From NCBI GenBank assembly GCA_900753305.1, contig CAADYR010000149.1, positions 32,823-96,822 on the forward strand: a DNA stretch of 64,000 bases, read 5' to 3'. The notes beneath the pieces are model-generated. The model was not told where the DNA came from and made no database searches. It worked only from the letters and a program-made list of their open reading frames with translations. The translations under genes were made by a program, and so were the position numbers. Shown here in pieces: positions 17,868-27,411 of the stretch (within the stretch, counting starts at the first letter, position 1; each line of letters opens with the position of its first letter). The DNA is from Lachnospiraceae bacterium (GTDB taxonomy: Bacteria; Bacillota; Clostridia; Lachnospirales; Lachnospiraceae).

Positions 17868-18515
17868 ATGAGTGAAAATATGAGATATCTGACTTTTGCC
17901 CTTGGGAAAGGCAGACTTGCAAATAAAACACTTGAATTATTAGAACAGATTGGTATCACCTGTGAGGAAATGAAAGATAAAGATTCACGTAAACTGATTT
18001 TCGTTAATGAAGACCTGAAATTAAAGTTTTTCCTTGCCAAAGGTCCGGATGTTCCAACTTACGTAGAATACGGAGCTGCTGATATCGGTGTTGTCGGTAA
18101 AGATACTATTATGGAAGAAAACCGTAAAGTCTATGAAGTTCTTGACCTTGGTTTTGGCAAATGCCGTATGTGCGTTTGTGGTCCGGCAAGTGCAAGGGAA
18201 CTGTTACAGCACCATGAAATGATACGGGTAGCAAGTAAGTATCCCCGTATTGCCAAAGAATATTTTTATAATCAGAAGCATCAGACTGTAGATATCATTA
18301 AATTAAATGGTTCTGTAGAATTAGGTCCCATTGTTGGTTTAAGCGATGTCATTGTAGATATCGTAGAAACAGGATCCACACTTCGTGAAAACGGTCTTGA
18401 AGTATTAGAAGAAATCTGTCCGCTTTCTGCAAGAATGATTGTTAACCAGGTCAGTATGAAAATGGAATCAGATAGAATCAAACAAATATTACAGGCCTTA
18501 AAGGCTGCTTTATAA
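17868..18515 (+). CDS. hisG: ATP phosphoribosyltransferase, short form
   Basis: 215 residues, the HisG-S class that lacks the C-terminal regulatory domain and depends on HisZ. Catalyses the first step of histidine synthesis, joining ATP and PRPP. Signatures: LTFALGKGRLANKTLELLE, DVPTYVEYGAADIGVVGKD, and the PRPP-binding DIVETGSTLRENGL. RBS AAAGGAG precedes it, 18 bases after hisZ. Confidence 0.95.
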   Translation: MSENMRYLTFALGKGRLANKTLELLEQIGITCEEMKDKDSRKLIFVNEDLKLKFFLAKGPDVPTYVEYGAADIGVVGKDTIMEENRKVYEVLDLGFGKCRMCVCGPASARELLQHHEMIRVASKYPRIAKEYFYNQKHQTVDIIKLNGSVELGPIVGLSDVIVDIVETGSTLRENGLEVLEEICPLSARMIVNQVSMKMESDRIKQILQALKAAL

Positions 18516-18530
18516 AAAGGGAGGAACAAC

Positions 18531-19823
18531 ATGAGAATCGTTACATTAACATCTGAAACCAAACAGAATCTGTTGGAAAACCTGCTGAAAAGAAGTACAA
18601 ATGATTATGGCGAATATGAAAAAACAGTTGCCGATATCATTGAACAGGTAAAAAATCGTAAAGAAGAGGCTATTTTCGAATATTCATTAAAATTTGATAA
18701 ATGCACCCTGTCAAAAGAAAACTTTGAAGTTACAAAAGCAGAAATTGAAGAAGCCTATACACAGTTAGATGCTCATTTTATCGATGTTATGAAAACATCT
18801 GCTGCCAATATCCGTGCCTATCATGAAAAGCAGAAGAGAAACAGTTGGTTTGATGCCAAAGAGGATGGTACTATATTAGGGCAGAAAATTACTCCTATGC
18901 ACAGTGTCGGTGTATACGTACCCGGTGGTAAGGCTGCTTACCCTTCTACAACATTAATGAATGTTGTTCCCGCCAAAGTAGCCGGAGTCCCCAATATCAT
19001 TATGACAACGCCAGCCGGTGCGGATGGTAAAGTCAATGCAGCCACACTGGTCGCTGCAGATATTGCAGGTGTAGACCGTATCTTTAAAGTGGGTGGTGCA
19101 CAGGCTATTGCAGCACTTGCATACGGAACAGAGATGATTCCAAAAGTTGATAAGATTGTAGGCCCTGGTAATATTTTTGTTGCCCTGGCGAAACGTGCAG
19201 TATATGGCCATGTCAGCATTGACTCCATTGCCGGACCTTCTGAGATTCTGGTTCTTGCCGATGAGACAGCAACTCCAAGATATGTTGCAGCAGACCTTCT
19301 CTCCCAGGCAGAGCATGATGAAATGGCATCCGCTATTTTAATTACTACCAGTTCTGAACTTGCCCAGAAAGTATCCGAAGAAATAGACAACTTCATTCCC
19401 AAACTTTCCAGAAAAGAGATTATTCAGAAATCACTGGATAATTACGGATATATATTAGTAGCTCCTGATATGCAGACCGCTATCGATGCTGTCAACGAGA
19501 TTGCATCGGAACATCTTGAGATTCTGACTGCTAATCCTTTTGATACTATGACCAGAGTACGTAATGCCGGTGCAATTTTCCTTGGTGAATATTCTTCCGA
19601 GCCTCTGGGTGATTATTATGCAGGTCCTAATCATGTACTGCCGACAAATGGTACAGCCAAGTTCTTCTCACCATTAAATGTTGATGATTATGTCAAAAAA
19701 TCAAGTATTATTTCCTACTCACGTGAGGCTCTTGAAAAAGTACATGAAGACATTGAACTTTTTGCACAAAAAGAAGGCCTGACAGCACATGCTAATTCTA
19801 TTCATGTAAGATTTGACCAATAA
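18531..19823 (+). CDS. hisD: Histidinol dehydrogenase
   Basis: 430 residues, full length. Oxidises L-histidinol to histidine in two NAD-dependent, zinc-requiring steps. Clear markers: VYVPGGKAAYPSTTLMNVVPA, KVGGAQAIAALAYG, VGPGNIFVALAKR, IAGPSEILVLAD, the QAEHDEMA zinc ligands, and the catalytic ASEHLEI Glu-His pair. It follows hisG by 15 bases with GGGAGG as ribosome site. Gene order hisG-hisD-hisB is the standard core. Confidence 0.97.
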   Translation: MRIVTLTSETKQNLLENLLKRSTNDYGEYEKTVADIIEQVKNRKEEAIFEYSLKFDKCTLSKENFEVTKAEIEEAYTQLDAHFIDVMKTSAANIRAYHEKQKRNSWFDAKEDGTILGQKITPMHSVGVYVPGGKAAYPSTTLMNVVPAKVAGVPNIIMTTPAGADGKVNAATLVAADIAGVDRIFKVGGAQAIAALAYGTEMIPKVDKIVGPGNIFVALAKRAVYGHVSIDSIAGPSEILVLADETATPRYVAADLLSQAEHDEMASAILITTSSELAQKVSEEIDNFIPKLSRKEIIQKSLDNYGYILVAPDMQTAIDAVNEIASEHLEILTANPFDTMTRVRNAGAIFLGEYSSEPLGDYYAGPNHVLPTNGTAKFFSPLNVDDYVKKSSIISYSREALEKVHEDIELFAQKEGLTAHANSIHVRFDQ

Positions 19824-19920
19824 ATAAATGCAGTAGCAGATTGGAAATATTTTCCGGTATTTTTCCATCGGATCATATTATATAATCCCAATGTGCGGTA
19901 ATGCGGAAAGGCAGGAGATT

Positions 19921-20508
19921 ATGAGCAGAAATGCAGCCGTAACAAGAGTTACAAAAGAAACTGATATTCAAATGAATCTGGAGCTTGACGGAAGTGGCAA
20001 ATCAACGATTGACACAGGAATCGGCTTCTTTGATCATATGTTAGAGGGTTTTTCCAAACATGGCTTCTTTGATCTTGATGTTGTGATCAAAGGAGATCTT
20101 GATGTAGATGGACATCATACGGTAGAGGATGCCGGAATCGTGCTTGGATCAGCCATAAAAGAAGCTGTAGGTGATAAGAAAGGAATCAAACGTTACGGAT
20201 ATTTCATTCTCCCCATGGATGATGCTCTGGCATTATGTGCCGTAGATTTGTGCGGAAGACCTTATCTGAATTTTGAATGCAGCTTTCCAAATGAAATGGT
20301 AGGCGCCCTCGACACTTCTCTTGTGAAGGAATTTTTCTATGCAGTATCCTACAGTGCTGCCATGAATATTCACATCAAGATGTTAAGTGGCTGTAACAGT
20401 CATCATATGATCGAAGCTATTTTTAAAGCATTTGCCAAAGCACTGGATTCTGCTGTGTCCATGGATGACAGGATTTCAGATGTGCTGTCTACCAAAGGCA
20501 GTTTATAG
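19921..20508 (+). CDS. hisB: Imidazoleglycerol-phosphate dehydratase
   Basis: 195 residues from the ATG at 19921, with GGCAGGAG seven bases before it; an earlier in-frame ATG adds ten non-conserved residues. Dehydrates imidazole glycerol phosphate using a Mn cluster. The paired HHxxE motifs are GHHTVEDAG and SHHMIEAIFKAFAKAL, with GFFDHMLEGFSKHG ahead of them. Monofunctional, without the phosphatase domain of the enteric HisB. A 97-base gap from hisD holds no clear promoter. Confidence 0.97.
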   Translation: MSRNAAVTRVTKETDIQMNLELDGSGKSTIDTGIGFFDHMLEGFSKHGFFDLDVVIKGDLDVDGHHTVEDAGIVLGSAIKEAVGDKKGIKRYGYFILPMDDALALCAVDLCGRPYLNFECSFPNEMVGALDTSLVKEFFYAVSYSAAMNIHIKMLSGCNSHHMIEAIFKAFAKALDSAVSMDDRISDVLSTKGSL

Positions 20509-20526
20509 AAGAGAGGTACGTAATCA

Positions 20527-21807
20527 ATGAATAAAAAACTTTTTTGTGCAAGTATTTATTTATATCAGGGCAGTGCCGTGAGAAATCTTGAGGATCATAC
20601 CATCGTTAGTGATGATCCTGCCGCTCTGGCTACCTATTATTGTAATAACAACGCTGACAGAGTTATTGTATTTGACCAGTCAAATACTGATAATGAGCAC
20701 GAAGCTGCTTTGGATATCATAAAGAAAATCGCACTTGCCTGTGAAGTTCCGGTAATCGGAGCCGGTAACGTAAAACGAATGGAAGATATTAAAAAACTTC
20801 TATACGCCGGTTGTGCAAAAGCCGTACTGAATTATTCTAGGCTCTCCAACATTGAAATCACAGAAGAAGTCTCCAAAAAGTTTGGAAAATCCAAAATTGT
20901 GGCATCCTATACGGACACCTCCTGTTTATCTGAACACAAAGAACTTCTGGAAGAGTACGTATCTGAATTAATATGTATGAATGCTTCCAATATACAAAAG
21001 GGATGTGAAATTATTTCCATTCCAACAATTTGTTCAATAGAACAGAATACTGAAGAATCAGAAAAAATTTTGTTGTTCGACAACGTTGGCGGTTTGACGG
21101 GCAATCTAATCAATGATACAATAGAAGATGTATTTTCACAAAAACTCCGTCTTGCCAAAAAGGGAGTCCTTGTCAGTGCGTGTGAAGCTTCCATGAAATG
21201 GAGTGATTTTAAACTTAACTCCGACAATATGCTTCCTGTTGTTGTTCAGGATTATAAGACCAATGAAGTTCTTATGGTAGCATATATGAACGAAGACGCA
21301 TATGATCAGACGATCACAACCGGTAAAATGACTTATTGGAGCCGAAGCCGTAATGAATTGTGGGTAAAAGGTGATACCAGTGGTCATTATCAGTATGTGA
21401 AATCTCTGACTGCTGACTGTGACAAGGACACTTTACTTGCTAAAGTTTCTCAGGTAGGAGCAGCATGCCATACCGGTAATTATTCCTGCTTTTTCAATCA
21501 GATCCTGCAAAAAGAGTATAACGATACAAATCCTTTAAAAGTATTTGAAGATGTATATGCTGTTATCCAGGATAGAAAACTCCATCCTAAGGACGGTTCC
21601 TATACTAATTACCTGTTTGATAAGGGAATTGATAAAATACTGAAAAAACTTGGTGAAGAAGCAACGGAAATCGTTATTGCCGCCAAAAATCCAAATGTCA
21701 ATGAAATTAAATATGAGATTTGCGATTTTCTGTATCATATGATGGTACTTATGGTTGAAAAAGGAGTTACGTGGGAAGAAATCATGGCAGAACTTGCCGA
21801 TCGATAA
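20527..21807 (+). CDS. hisIE: HisF-like domain fused to HisI-HisE
   Basis: 426 residues, about twice the length of a normal HisIE. Residues about 220-335 are phosphoribosyl-AMP cyclohydrolase (NEVLMVAYMNEDAYDQTI, YWSRSRNELWVKGDTSGH, and Zn-binding DCDKD with GAACHTGNYSCFF). Residues about 340-426 are phosphoribosyl-ATP pyrophosphatase (LGEEATEIVIAAKN, YEICDFLYHMMVLM). The first 215 residues resemble HisF/HisA barrels (DPAALATYYCNNNADRVIVFDQS, GAGNVKRMEDIKKLLYAGCAKAVLN) but are degenerate. It could be a lost or modified cyclase domain. Last his gene here; hisA, hisF, hisH and hisC are not in the window. Confidence 0.85.
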   Translation: MNKKLFCASIYLYQGSAVRNLEDHTIVSDDPAALATYYCNNNADRVIVFDQSNTDNEHEAALDIIKKIALACEVPVIGAGNVKRMEDIKKLLYAGCAKAVLNYSRLSNIEITEEVSKKFGKSKIVASYTDTSCLSEHKELLEEYVSELICMNASNIQKGCEIISIPTICSIEQNTEESEKILLFDNVGGLTGNLINDTIEDVFSQKLRLAKKGVLVSACEASMKWSDFKLNSDNMLPVVVQDYKTNEVLMVAYMNEDAYDQTITTGKMTYWSRSRNELWVKGDTSGHYQYVKSLTADCDKDTLLAKVSQVGAACHTGNYSCFFNQILQKEYNDTNPLKVFEDVYAVIQDRKLHPKDGSYTNYLFDKGIDKILKKLGEEATEIVIAAKNPNVNEIKYEICDFLYHMMVLMVEKGVTWEEIMAELADR

Positions 21808-21837
21808 CGCCAATAATAAAAGGGGAATGCAGTACGT

Positions 21838-23409
21838 ATGATTATGAATGAAAAAAACAAACGTAAAAAGGGAATTACAAGGTTTCTCTGCGCTTTGCTG
21901 GCAACTATTATGCTGATAGGAGCTCCATCTATTCCATCTCAGGCAGCGGTAGTGTCGCAGGGTATTGATGTGTCTAAATGGCAAGGTACGATCAACTGGG
22001 CAGCAGTTGCCCAAAGTGGTGTATCTTTTGCATTTATAAGAGTCGGGAACTTAAAGAAAGGGCTGGATGAATATTTTTACTATAATATGACAGCAGCACA
22101 GGCTGTAGGGATTAAGACCGGCGTCTATATTTATTCTTATGCAACTAATGTACAGGAAGCTGCAATGGAAGCTGAATTTGTTCTGAATGCAGTTCAAAAT
22201 CTGCCAGTGTCTTTTCCAATTGTATGGGACGTAGAAGATGACTGCCAGGCAGGACTTTCCGCTGATACTTTGTCATTGATGGCAAATACTTTCTGTGCAA
22301 TTATCGAAGCAGAAGGATACTATCCTATGGTATATGCCAACAAATATTGGTATACCAGAAAATTAGGACCCATTTTCTATGATAAATGGGTCGCTCAGTG
22401 GGGAGCCTCATGTGATATTCCAGATGCGGCTGTATGGCAGTATAGTGAAACCGGTCGTGTGAATGGTATCAATGGTAACGTAGACCTTGACTATTGTTTA
22501 AAAGATTACTCTACAAGTATTGTAAATACTGGTTGGGTGACACGAAAAGGATTTTTATATTACTATATTAATTACAAAATGCAACGTGGCTGGTTGGATT
22601 TAGGACTGGCTAAATATTATCTTAATCCATATGGACAAATGGTTACCGGCTGGCTTACTTTGGATGACGGAATCTATTATTTACAACCAGATGGTGTAAT
22701 GTCAGTTGGTTTTACTCCTATTGGTGCCGGTATGTATTTCTTTGATTCTAATGGACGTATGCTGACAGGTCTTCAGGATTTAAGTGGACTGACTTACTAT
22801 TTTGCCGATAACGGTGCCATGTATTCAGGATTTCTGGATTTGCCGGATGGCAGACGTTTCTTCTCAACAGATGGCCATATGCTGACAGGTCTTAATATCG
22901 TAAATAATAAATATTATTATTTCAATGAAAAAGGACTGATGCAGACTGGATGGCAAAATATTGCAGGTGTTACTTTCCTGTTCGGAGCTGATGGTTCTAT
23001 GACATATGGCTGGTATACAGATGGTGTTTACCGTTACTATCTGTCAACAGTTGATGGTCATAAAGTAACCGGTTGGAATACCATCGAAGGCAAAACATAT
23101 TACTTTGATGAGAATGGTCATATGTTAACTGGTGCAGTTACTCTGAATGGTCTTTCCTATCTGTTCTCGGCTGATGGTTCTCTTTACACCGGTTGGTTCA
23201 ATGATGGTGTAACAGCAAAATATTATGAAACAGATGGACATATGGTTACAGGTCTTACAACTATTAACGGTTATGTATATTACTTTGATTCATTAGGCAA
23301 TATGCAGACAGGAATCATCGATATCGGCGGAGTTCCATATCTCTTCGATATTGATGGTAAAATGATAACCGATCCGGCTGCCTTACTCCCGCCGGATACA
23401 ACGAACTAA
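21838..23409 (+). CDS. Secreted GH25 lysozyme with 14 wall-binding repeats
   Basis: 523 residues. A muramidase cleaving the N-acetylmuramate-N-acetylglucosamine bond. Signal peptide 1-36 (FLCALLATIMLIGAPSIP, cleavage after SQA). GH25 catalytic domain about 38-225: QGIDVSKWQGTINW, FAFIRVG, and WDVEDD with the catalytic acids, ending in GNVDLDYCL. Then 14 tandem repeats of about 20 residues of the GW...YYF...G.M.TG type (choline-binding/glucan-binding family), ending at the C-terminus. The ATG at 21844 is an alternative start. It begins 30 bases after hisIE and may share its transcript, which is unusual company. A terminator follows. Confidence 0.9.
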   Translation: MIMNEKNKRKKGITRFLCALLATIMLIGAPSIPSQAAVVSQGIDVSKWQGTINWAAVAQSGVSFAFIRVGNLKKGLDEYFYYNMTAAQAVGIKTGVYIYSYATNVQEAAMEAEFVLNAVQNLPVSFPIVWDVEDDCQAGLSADTLSLMANTFCAIIEAEGYYPMVYANKYWYTRKLGPIFYDKWVAQWGASCDIPDAAVWQYSETGRVNGINGNVDLDYCLKDYSTSIVNTGWVTRKGFLYYYINYKMQRGWLDLGLAKYYLNPYGQMVTGWLTLDDGIYYLQPDGVMSVGFTPIGAGMYFFDSNGRMLTGLQDLSGLTYYFADNGAMYSGFLDLPDGRRFFSTDGHMLTGLNIVNNKYYYFNEKGLMQTGWQNIAGVTFLFGADGSMTYGWYTDGVYRYYLSTVDGHKVTGWNTIEGKTYYFDENGHMLTGAVTLNGLSYLFSADGSLYTGWFNDGVTAKYYETDGHMVTGLTTINGYVYYFDSLGNMQTGIIDIGGVPYLFDIDGKMITDPAALLPPDTTN

Positions 23410-23427
23410 AAATAAATAGACAAAACA

Positions 23428-23469
23428 GTCAGCCTGTGTTAAGCTTAATAGCTGCACAGGCTGGCTTTT
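23428..23469 (+). terminator. Intrinsic terminator after the lysozyme gene
   Basis: CAGCCTGTG (23430-23438) pairs with CACAGGCTG (23455-23463) around 16 bases, followed by GCTTTTGG. Confidence 0.75.
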
Positions 23470-23504
23470 GGTTAGTCTGAAGAATTTATGGAAAAGGTAA
23501 AAAA

Positions 23505-25397
23505 ATGAGAAAATTAGCCCTTAGTGATGATATTTTATTAAAAATTGAAAAACCTGCCCGATATATCGGCAATGAAGTAAACAGTATCATGAAAAAGAAA
23601 GAGGATATTGCAATACGTTTCGCAATGTGCTTTCCTGATGTATATGAAATCGGTATGTCACATCTGGGCATTCAGATCCTCTATGATATGTTCAACCGGT
23701 TCGAAGATACCTGGTGTGAACGTGTTTATTCACCATGGCCTGATCTGGATGCTGTAATGAGAGAGCGCCATATTCCTTTATTTGCTTTGGAATCACAAGA
23801 GCCTATCAAAGATTTTGATTTTCTTGGTATCACTATTCAATATGAAATGTGTTATACCAATATTCTTCAGATTCTGGATTTATCTGGAATTCCATTAATG
23901 GCTACTGAACGTACATGGGATGATCCTGTCGTAATAGGTGGCGGTCCATGTTCTTATAACCCGGAACCTATCGCAGACTTTTTTGATATTATCTATATCG
24001 GAGAAGGAGAGACTCAGTATCGTGCGTTATTAGATCTCTATAAGCAGGCAAAAGCAGAAGGCAAAAGCCGTCGTGAATTCCTTATTTTAGCAGGACAGCT
24101 TCCAGGACTTTATGTTCCACAACTTTATGAAGTATCCTATCATGAGGATGGCACAATAGCTTCTTTTGTACCGACCGTAGAAAATATACCGACCACCATT
24201 ACAAAAGAACTTGTAACAGATGTTACAAACACCTACTATCCTGAGAAACAGGTTGTTCCTTTCATCAAATGTACACAGGATAGAGTCGTCCTTGAAATTC
24301 AGCGTGGCTGTATCAGAGGATGCCGTTTCTGTCAGGCTGGCCAGCTATATCGTCCTGTCAGGGAACGTGATGTTAATATGCTCAAAGAATATGCACTGAA
24401 GATGTTAGATAATACAGGTTATGAAGAAATTACACTCAGTTCACTCAGTTCAAGCGATTATTCTAAACTGGAAGAACTTGTGAATTTCCTGATTGAGCAC
24501 TGTAAAGAAAAAAAGGTCAATATTTCTCTTCCTTCTCTGCGTATCGATGCCTTTTCACTGGATGTCATGCAGAAAGTACAGGATATTAAGAAGAGCAGTC
24601 TGACTTTTGCCCCGGAAGCAGGAAGCCAGCGTCTTCGAAATGTCATTAATAAAGGTCTGACTGAAGAAGTGATTTTGAGAGGCGCTACTCAGGCATTTGA
24701 AGGTGGATGGAATCGTGTTAAGCTTTATTTCATGTTGGGACTTCCTACAGAAACAGATGAAGATATACGTGGAATTGCTGAACTTTCCAATAAAATAGCC
24801 GCCGCATACTATGAAACAGTTCCTAAGGAAAAAAGAAATGGCAAAGTGCAGATTGTAGCAAGCACCTCTTTCTTTATTCCTAAGCCATTCACCCCATTCC
24901 AGTGGGCTGCCCAATGCACCAAGGAACAGTTTATTGAAAAAGCCTACACAACCAGAACTGCCATCAGCGAGCAGCTTAACCAGAAGAGTATCAAATACAA
25001 CTGGCATGAGGCTGATGCCTCCGTTATGGAAGGTATCCTTGCCAGAGGTGATAGAAAAATTGCTCAGGTCATCTTAAAAGCTTATCAAAAAGGCTGTATT
25101 TTTGATGCCTGGGGTGAATATTACAAACATGACGTCTGGATGGAAACTTTCGCTGAATGTGGTATTGACACCACATTCTATACGACCAGGGAAAGAAATC
25201 TGGATGAAATATTCCCATGGGACTTCATTGATTGCGGTGTAACCAAGGATTTCTTGAAAAAAGAGTGGCAGCGTGCACTTGAAGAATCAGTGACACCTAA
25301 CTGTCGTCAGCAATGTAATGCATGCGGTGCTGCAAGATTTGGCTGTGGTGTCTGTTTTGAACCACATACAGGAACGGAGGGAATACATGAAGCTTAG
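23505..25397 (+). CDS. TIGR03960-type radical SAM protein
   Basis: 630 residues. A B12-binding-like N-terminal domain (about 15-180; MSHLGIQILYDMFN, IVIGGGPCSYNPEPIADFFD-type segment) precedes the radical SAM domain with QRGCIRGCRFCQAGQLYRP (CxxxCxxC). The C-terminus has a cysteine cluster (CRQQCNACGAARFGCGVC). The family always sits with a TIGR03936 protein, as here, and often with RNase G and L21-L27 genes; its substrate is not established. The last codons overlap the next start. Confidence 0.9.
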   Translation: MRKLALSDDILLKIEKPARYIGNEVNSIMKKKEDIAIRFAMCFPDVYEIGMSHLGIQILYDMFNRFEDTWCERVYSPWPDLDAVMRERHIPLFALESQEPIKDFDFLGITIQYEMCYTNILQILDLSGIPLMATERTWDDPVVIGGGPCSYNPEPIADFFDIIYIGEGETQYRALLDLYKQAKAEGKSRREFLILAGQLPGLYVPQLYEVSYHEDGTIASFVPTVENIPTTITKELVTDVTNTYYPEKQVVPFIKCTQDRVVLEIQRGCIRGCRFCQAGQLYRPVRERDVNMLKEYALKMLDNTGYEEITLSSLSSSDYSKLEELVNFLIEHCKEKKVNISLPSLRIDAFSLDVMQKVQDIKKSSLTFAPEAGSQRLRNVINKGLTEEVILRGATQAFEGGWNRVKLYFMLGLPTETDEDIRGIAELSNKIAAAYYETVPKEKRNGKVQIVASTSFFIPKPFTPFQWAAQCTKEQFIEKAYTTRTAISEQLNQKSIKYNWHEADASVMEGILARGDRKIAQVILKAYQKGCIFDAWGEYYKHDVWMETFAECGIDTTFYTTRERNLDEIFPWDFIDCGVTKDFLKKEWQRALEESVTPNCRQQCNACGAARFGCGVCFEPHTGTEGIHEA

Positions 25398-26097
25398 AAT
25401 CAAATTTGCCAAATACGGTGCTCTCAAATTTATAGGTCATTTGGACGTCATGCGTTTCTTCCAAAAAGCAATCAGGCGTGCCAATATCGATATAGCATAT
25501 ACAGGCGGATTCAGTCCTCACCAGATTATGTCTTTTGCGGCGCCACTGGGTGTTGGACTTGAGAGTGAAGGAGAATATATGGATATTGAAGTAAATTCTA
25601 TTACTACTTCACAGGATATGCTCAACGCTCTCAATCAACAGATGGTTGACGGAATCCGTGTGCTTGAAGTTAAACTTCTGCCTGAAAATGCCGGAAATGC
25701 AATGGCAAGTGTAGCAGCAGCTTCTTATTCCATCAGATTCCGCCCCGGCTACAAACCGGCTTTTGACTATGCCAAAGCCCTTACTGCCTTTTATGCACAG
25801 CCTGAGATTACGGTTACCAAGAAAACCAAGCGCAGCGAGGCTACCTTTGATATGAAACCCTATATTTATGAATGCTGCATAGCAGAAGACGGTACATCGA
25901 TCAACCTGACTGTTGATGCCAGCAGTTCCGGAAATATCAAACCAAGTCTTGTGATCAATGCCTTATATCAGCAAAACAATGCTGAACTGGACGAAATTGC
26001 TCTCCTTATTACCCGTAAGGAAACTTATATGAATATAAGTGAAGATGAAAATACGCGTGATCTGGTACCTTTAAGTTATATAGGAAAGGATTTTTAA
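25387..26097 (+). CDS. TIGR03936/DUF2344 radical SAM-associated protein
   Basis: 236 residues from the ATG at 25387, which has GGAACGGAGG upstream and overlaps the previous gene by 11 bases. N-terminal KLRIKFAKYGALKFIGHLDVMRFFQKAIRRANI and YTGGFSPHQIMSFAAPLGVG are diagnostic. It is thought to act with the radical SAM protein just upstream. The stop codon abuts the ATG of the RNase gene. Confidence 0.9.
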   Translation: MKLRIKFAKYGALKFIGHLDVMRFFQKAIRRANIDIAYTGGFSPHQIMSFAAPLGVGLESEGEYMDIEVNSITTSQDMLNALNQQMVDGIRVLEVKLLPENAGNAMASVAAASYSIRFRPGYKPAFDYAKALTAFYAQPEITVTKKTKRSEATFDMKPYIYECCIAEDGTSINLTVDASSSGNIKPSLVINALYQQNNAELDEIALLITRKETYMNISEDENTRDLVPLSYIGKDF

Positions 26098-27291
26098 ATG
26101 TCTGATAATCGACTTGTCATAACTAAATATAAGCAAGGAGTTCTCTCATTTCTTATGCAGAACAACCGCATGCAGTCTGTATCTTTTTATAAAGAACACA
26201 AAGAGGGTGATATAGGTAATATTTATGTGGCAAAAGTCATTAATATCGTGCCTAATATCAATGCTGCTTTCATTTATTACCAGCCCAATATGCGTGGTTA
26301 TCTGCCATTAAATGCACATTATACTCCAATATTGCTTAATCGGACTTATGATGGAAGGATTCTGGCAGGAGATGAGATCATTGTCCAGATGGAAAAAGAA
26401 GCCATCCGGACAAAAGATGCTGTTTTCACTACTAATCTGTCTCTTTCAGGTAAATACTGTGTTGTGACCAACGCTAATAATAAAAAAGGCGTTTCAAATA
26501 AAATAAGTAAAAATTATAAAAATGCCCTGCAACAGACAATTCCTGAAAATACTGATCTTGGACTTATTGTACGAACCAATGCGCAACAGCTTATAGAATC
26601 TGATCCTGATTATTGTAATATTCTGCAAAAAGAGTATAAAATGCTGTTATCACAAATGGAAACATTGATCAGTACGGGAGTCCACCGCACATGCTACAGT
26701 CTCCTGTACAAAGCTCCTGATGCATATCTGACAGATATACGGGATGCATATTTTGATAAATATGACAGTATTATTACCGATGAACAATATCTATATGATC
26801 AGTTGACATCGTTCTTAGGTTCTTATTCCTCCGAAATGGCATCAATGCTTACACTATATACAGATTCTTCCTATTCATTGAAAAAACTGTACAGTATTGA
26901 CACTAAAATGCAGGAACTTCTGGTTCCGAAAGTCTGGCTGAAATCCGGAGCTTACCTCGTTATTGAACAGACAGAAGCCATGTATGTCATTGATGTGAAT
27001 TCCGGCAAAAATAATGCTTCCAAAAGTAATGCCGAATATATTTTCAATATCAATATAGAGGCTGCCCATGAAATCATCCGTCAGATTTCTCTTCGGAATT
27101 TATCCGGAATCATCATGGTAGATTTCATTAATATGGAAGATCCTGATAAAAATGAACAGCTATTAAACGAATTAAGAAAACTTGCCAAACAGGATCGTAT
27201 ATTGACTACCATTGTAGATATGACACCACTTGGCCTAATCGAAATAACCCGCAAAAAAACAAAAAAAGCTTTAAAAGAGCAAATAAATTAA
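26098..27291 (+). CDS. rng: Ribonuclease E/G family protein
   Basis: 397 residues, shorter than E. coli RNase G (489). An endoribonuclease acting on AU-rich single-stranded RNA and rRNA precursors. N-terminal S1 domain about 35-120 (GDIGNIYVAKVINIVPNINAAFIYY, GYLPL). The catalytic DNase I-like subdomain has the two metal-binding aspartates in MYVIDVNSGKN and GIIMVDFI, and the C-terminus keeps MTPLGLIEITRKK. The Zn-link CPxCxG present in long forms is missing; the protein ends right after the catalytic part. Confidence 0.88.
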   Translation: MSDNRLVITKYKQGVLSFLMQNNRMQSVSFYKEHKEGDIGNIYVAKVINIVPNINAAFIYYQPNMRGYLPLNAHYTPILLNRTYDGRILAGDEIIVQMEKEAIRTKDAVFTTNLSLSGKYCVVTNANNKKGVSNKISKNYKNALQQTIPENTDLGLIVRTNAQQLIESDPDYCNILQKEYKMLLSQMETLISTGVHRTCYSLLYKAPDAYLTDIRDAYFDKYDSIITDEQYLYDQLTSFLGSYSSEMASMLTLYTDSSYSLKKLYSIDTKMQELLVPKVWLKSGAYLVIEQTEAMYVIDVNSGKNNASKSNAEYIFNINIEAAHEIIRQISLRNLSGIIMVDFINMEDPDKNEQLLNELRKLAKQDRILTTIVDMTPLGLIEITRKKTKKALKEQIN

Positions 27292-27300
27292 ATAAAAGTA

Positions 27301-27329
27301 TTGACTTATTGCAAATCGAATGATATTAT
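27301..27329 (+). promoter_or_regulatory. Promoter of rplU-prp-rpmA
   Basis: TTGACT (27301-27306), 17 bases, TATTAT (27324-27329), with an extended -10 TG at 27321-27322. Confidence 0.8.
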
Positions 27330-27335
27330 TTATGA

Positions 27336-27411
27336 GTATGCCGCATAACTAGGTTAAAGTATACAAATATGTATCACCAAAGTTAGCGAGTAATTATTTA
27401 GGAGGTGCAAT
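27336..27411 (+). promoter_or_regulatory. rplU 5' untranslated leader, probable L21 leader
   Basis: About 75 bases between the predicted transcript start and the AGGAGG before rplU. Firmicute rplU operons commonly carry an L21 leader RNA in this place. The stretch contains short self-complementary pieces (GTATACAAATATGTAT), but I could not fold it fully, so the identity rests on position. Confidence 0.4.

Noticed and set aside
18938..19402. 154-codon reverse-strand frame inside hisD
   Set aside because: It is a shadow of hisD: no ribosome site, and hisD is complete and conserved.
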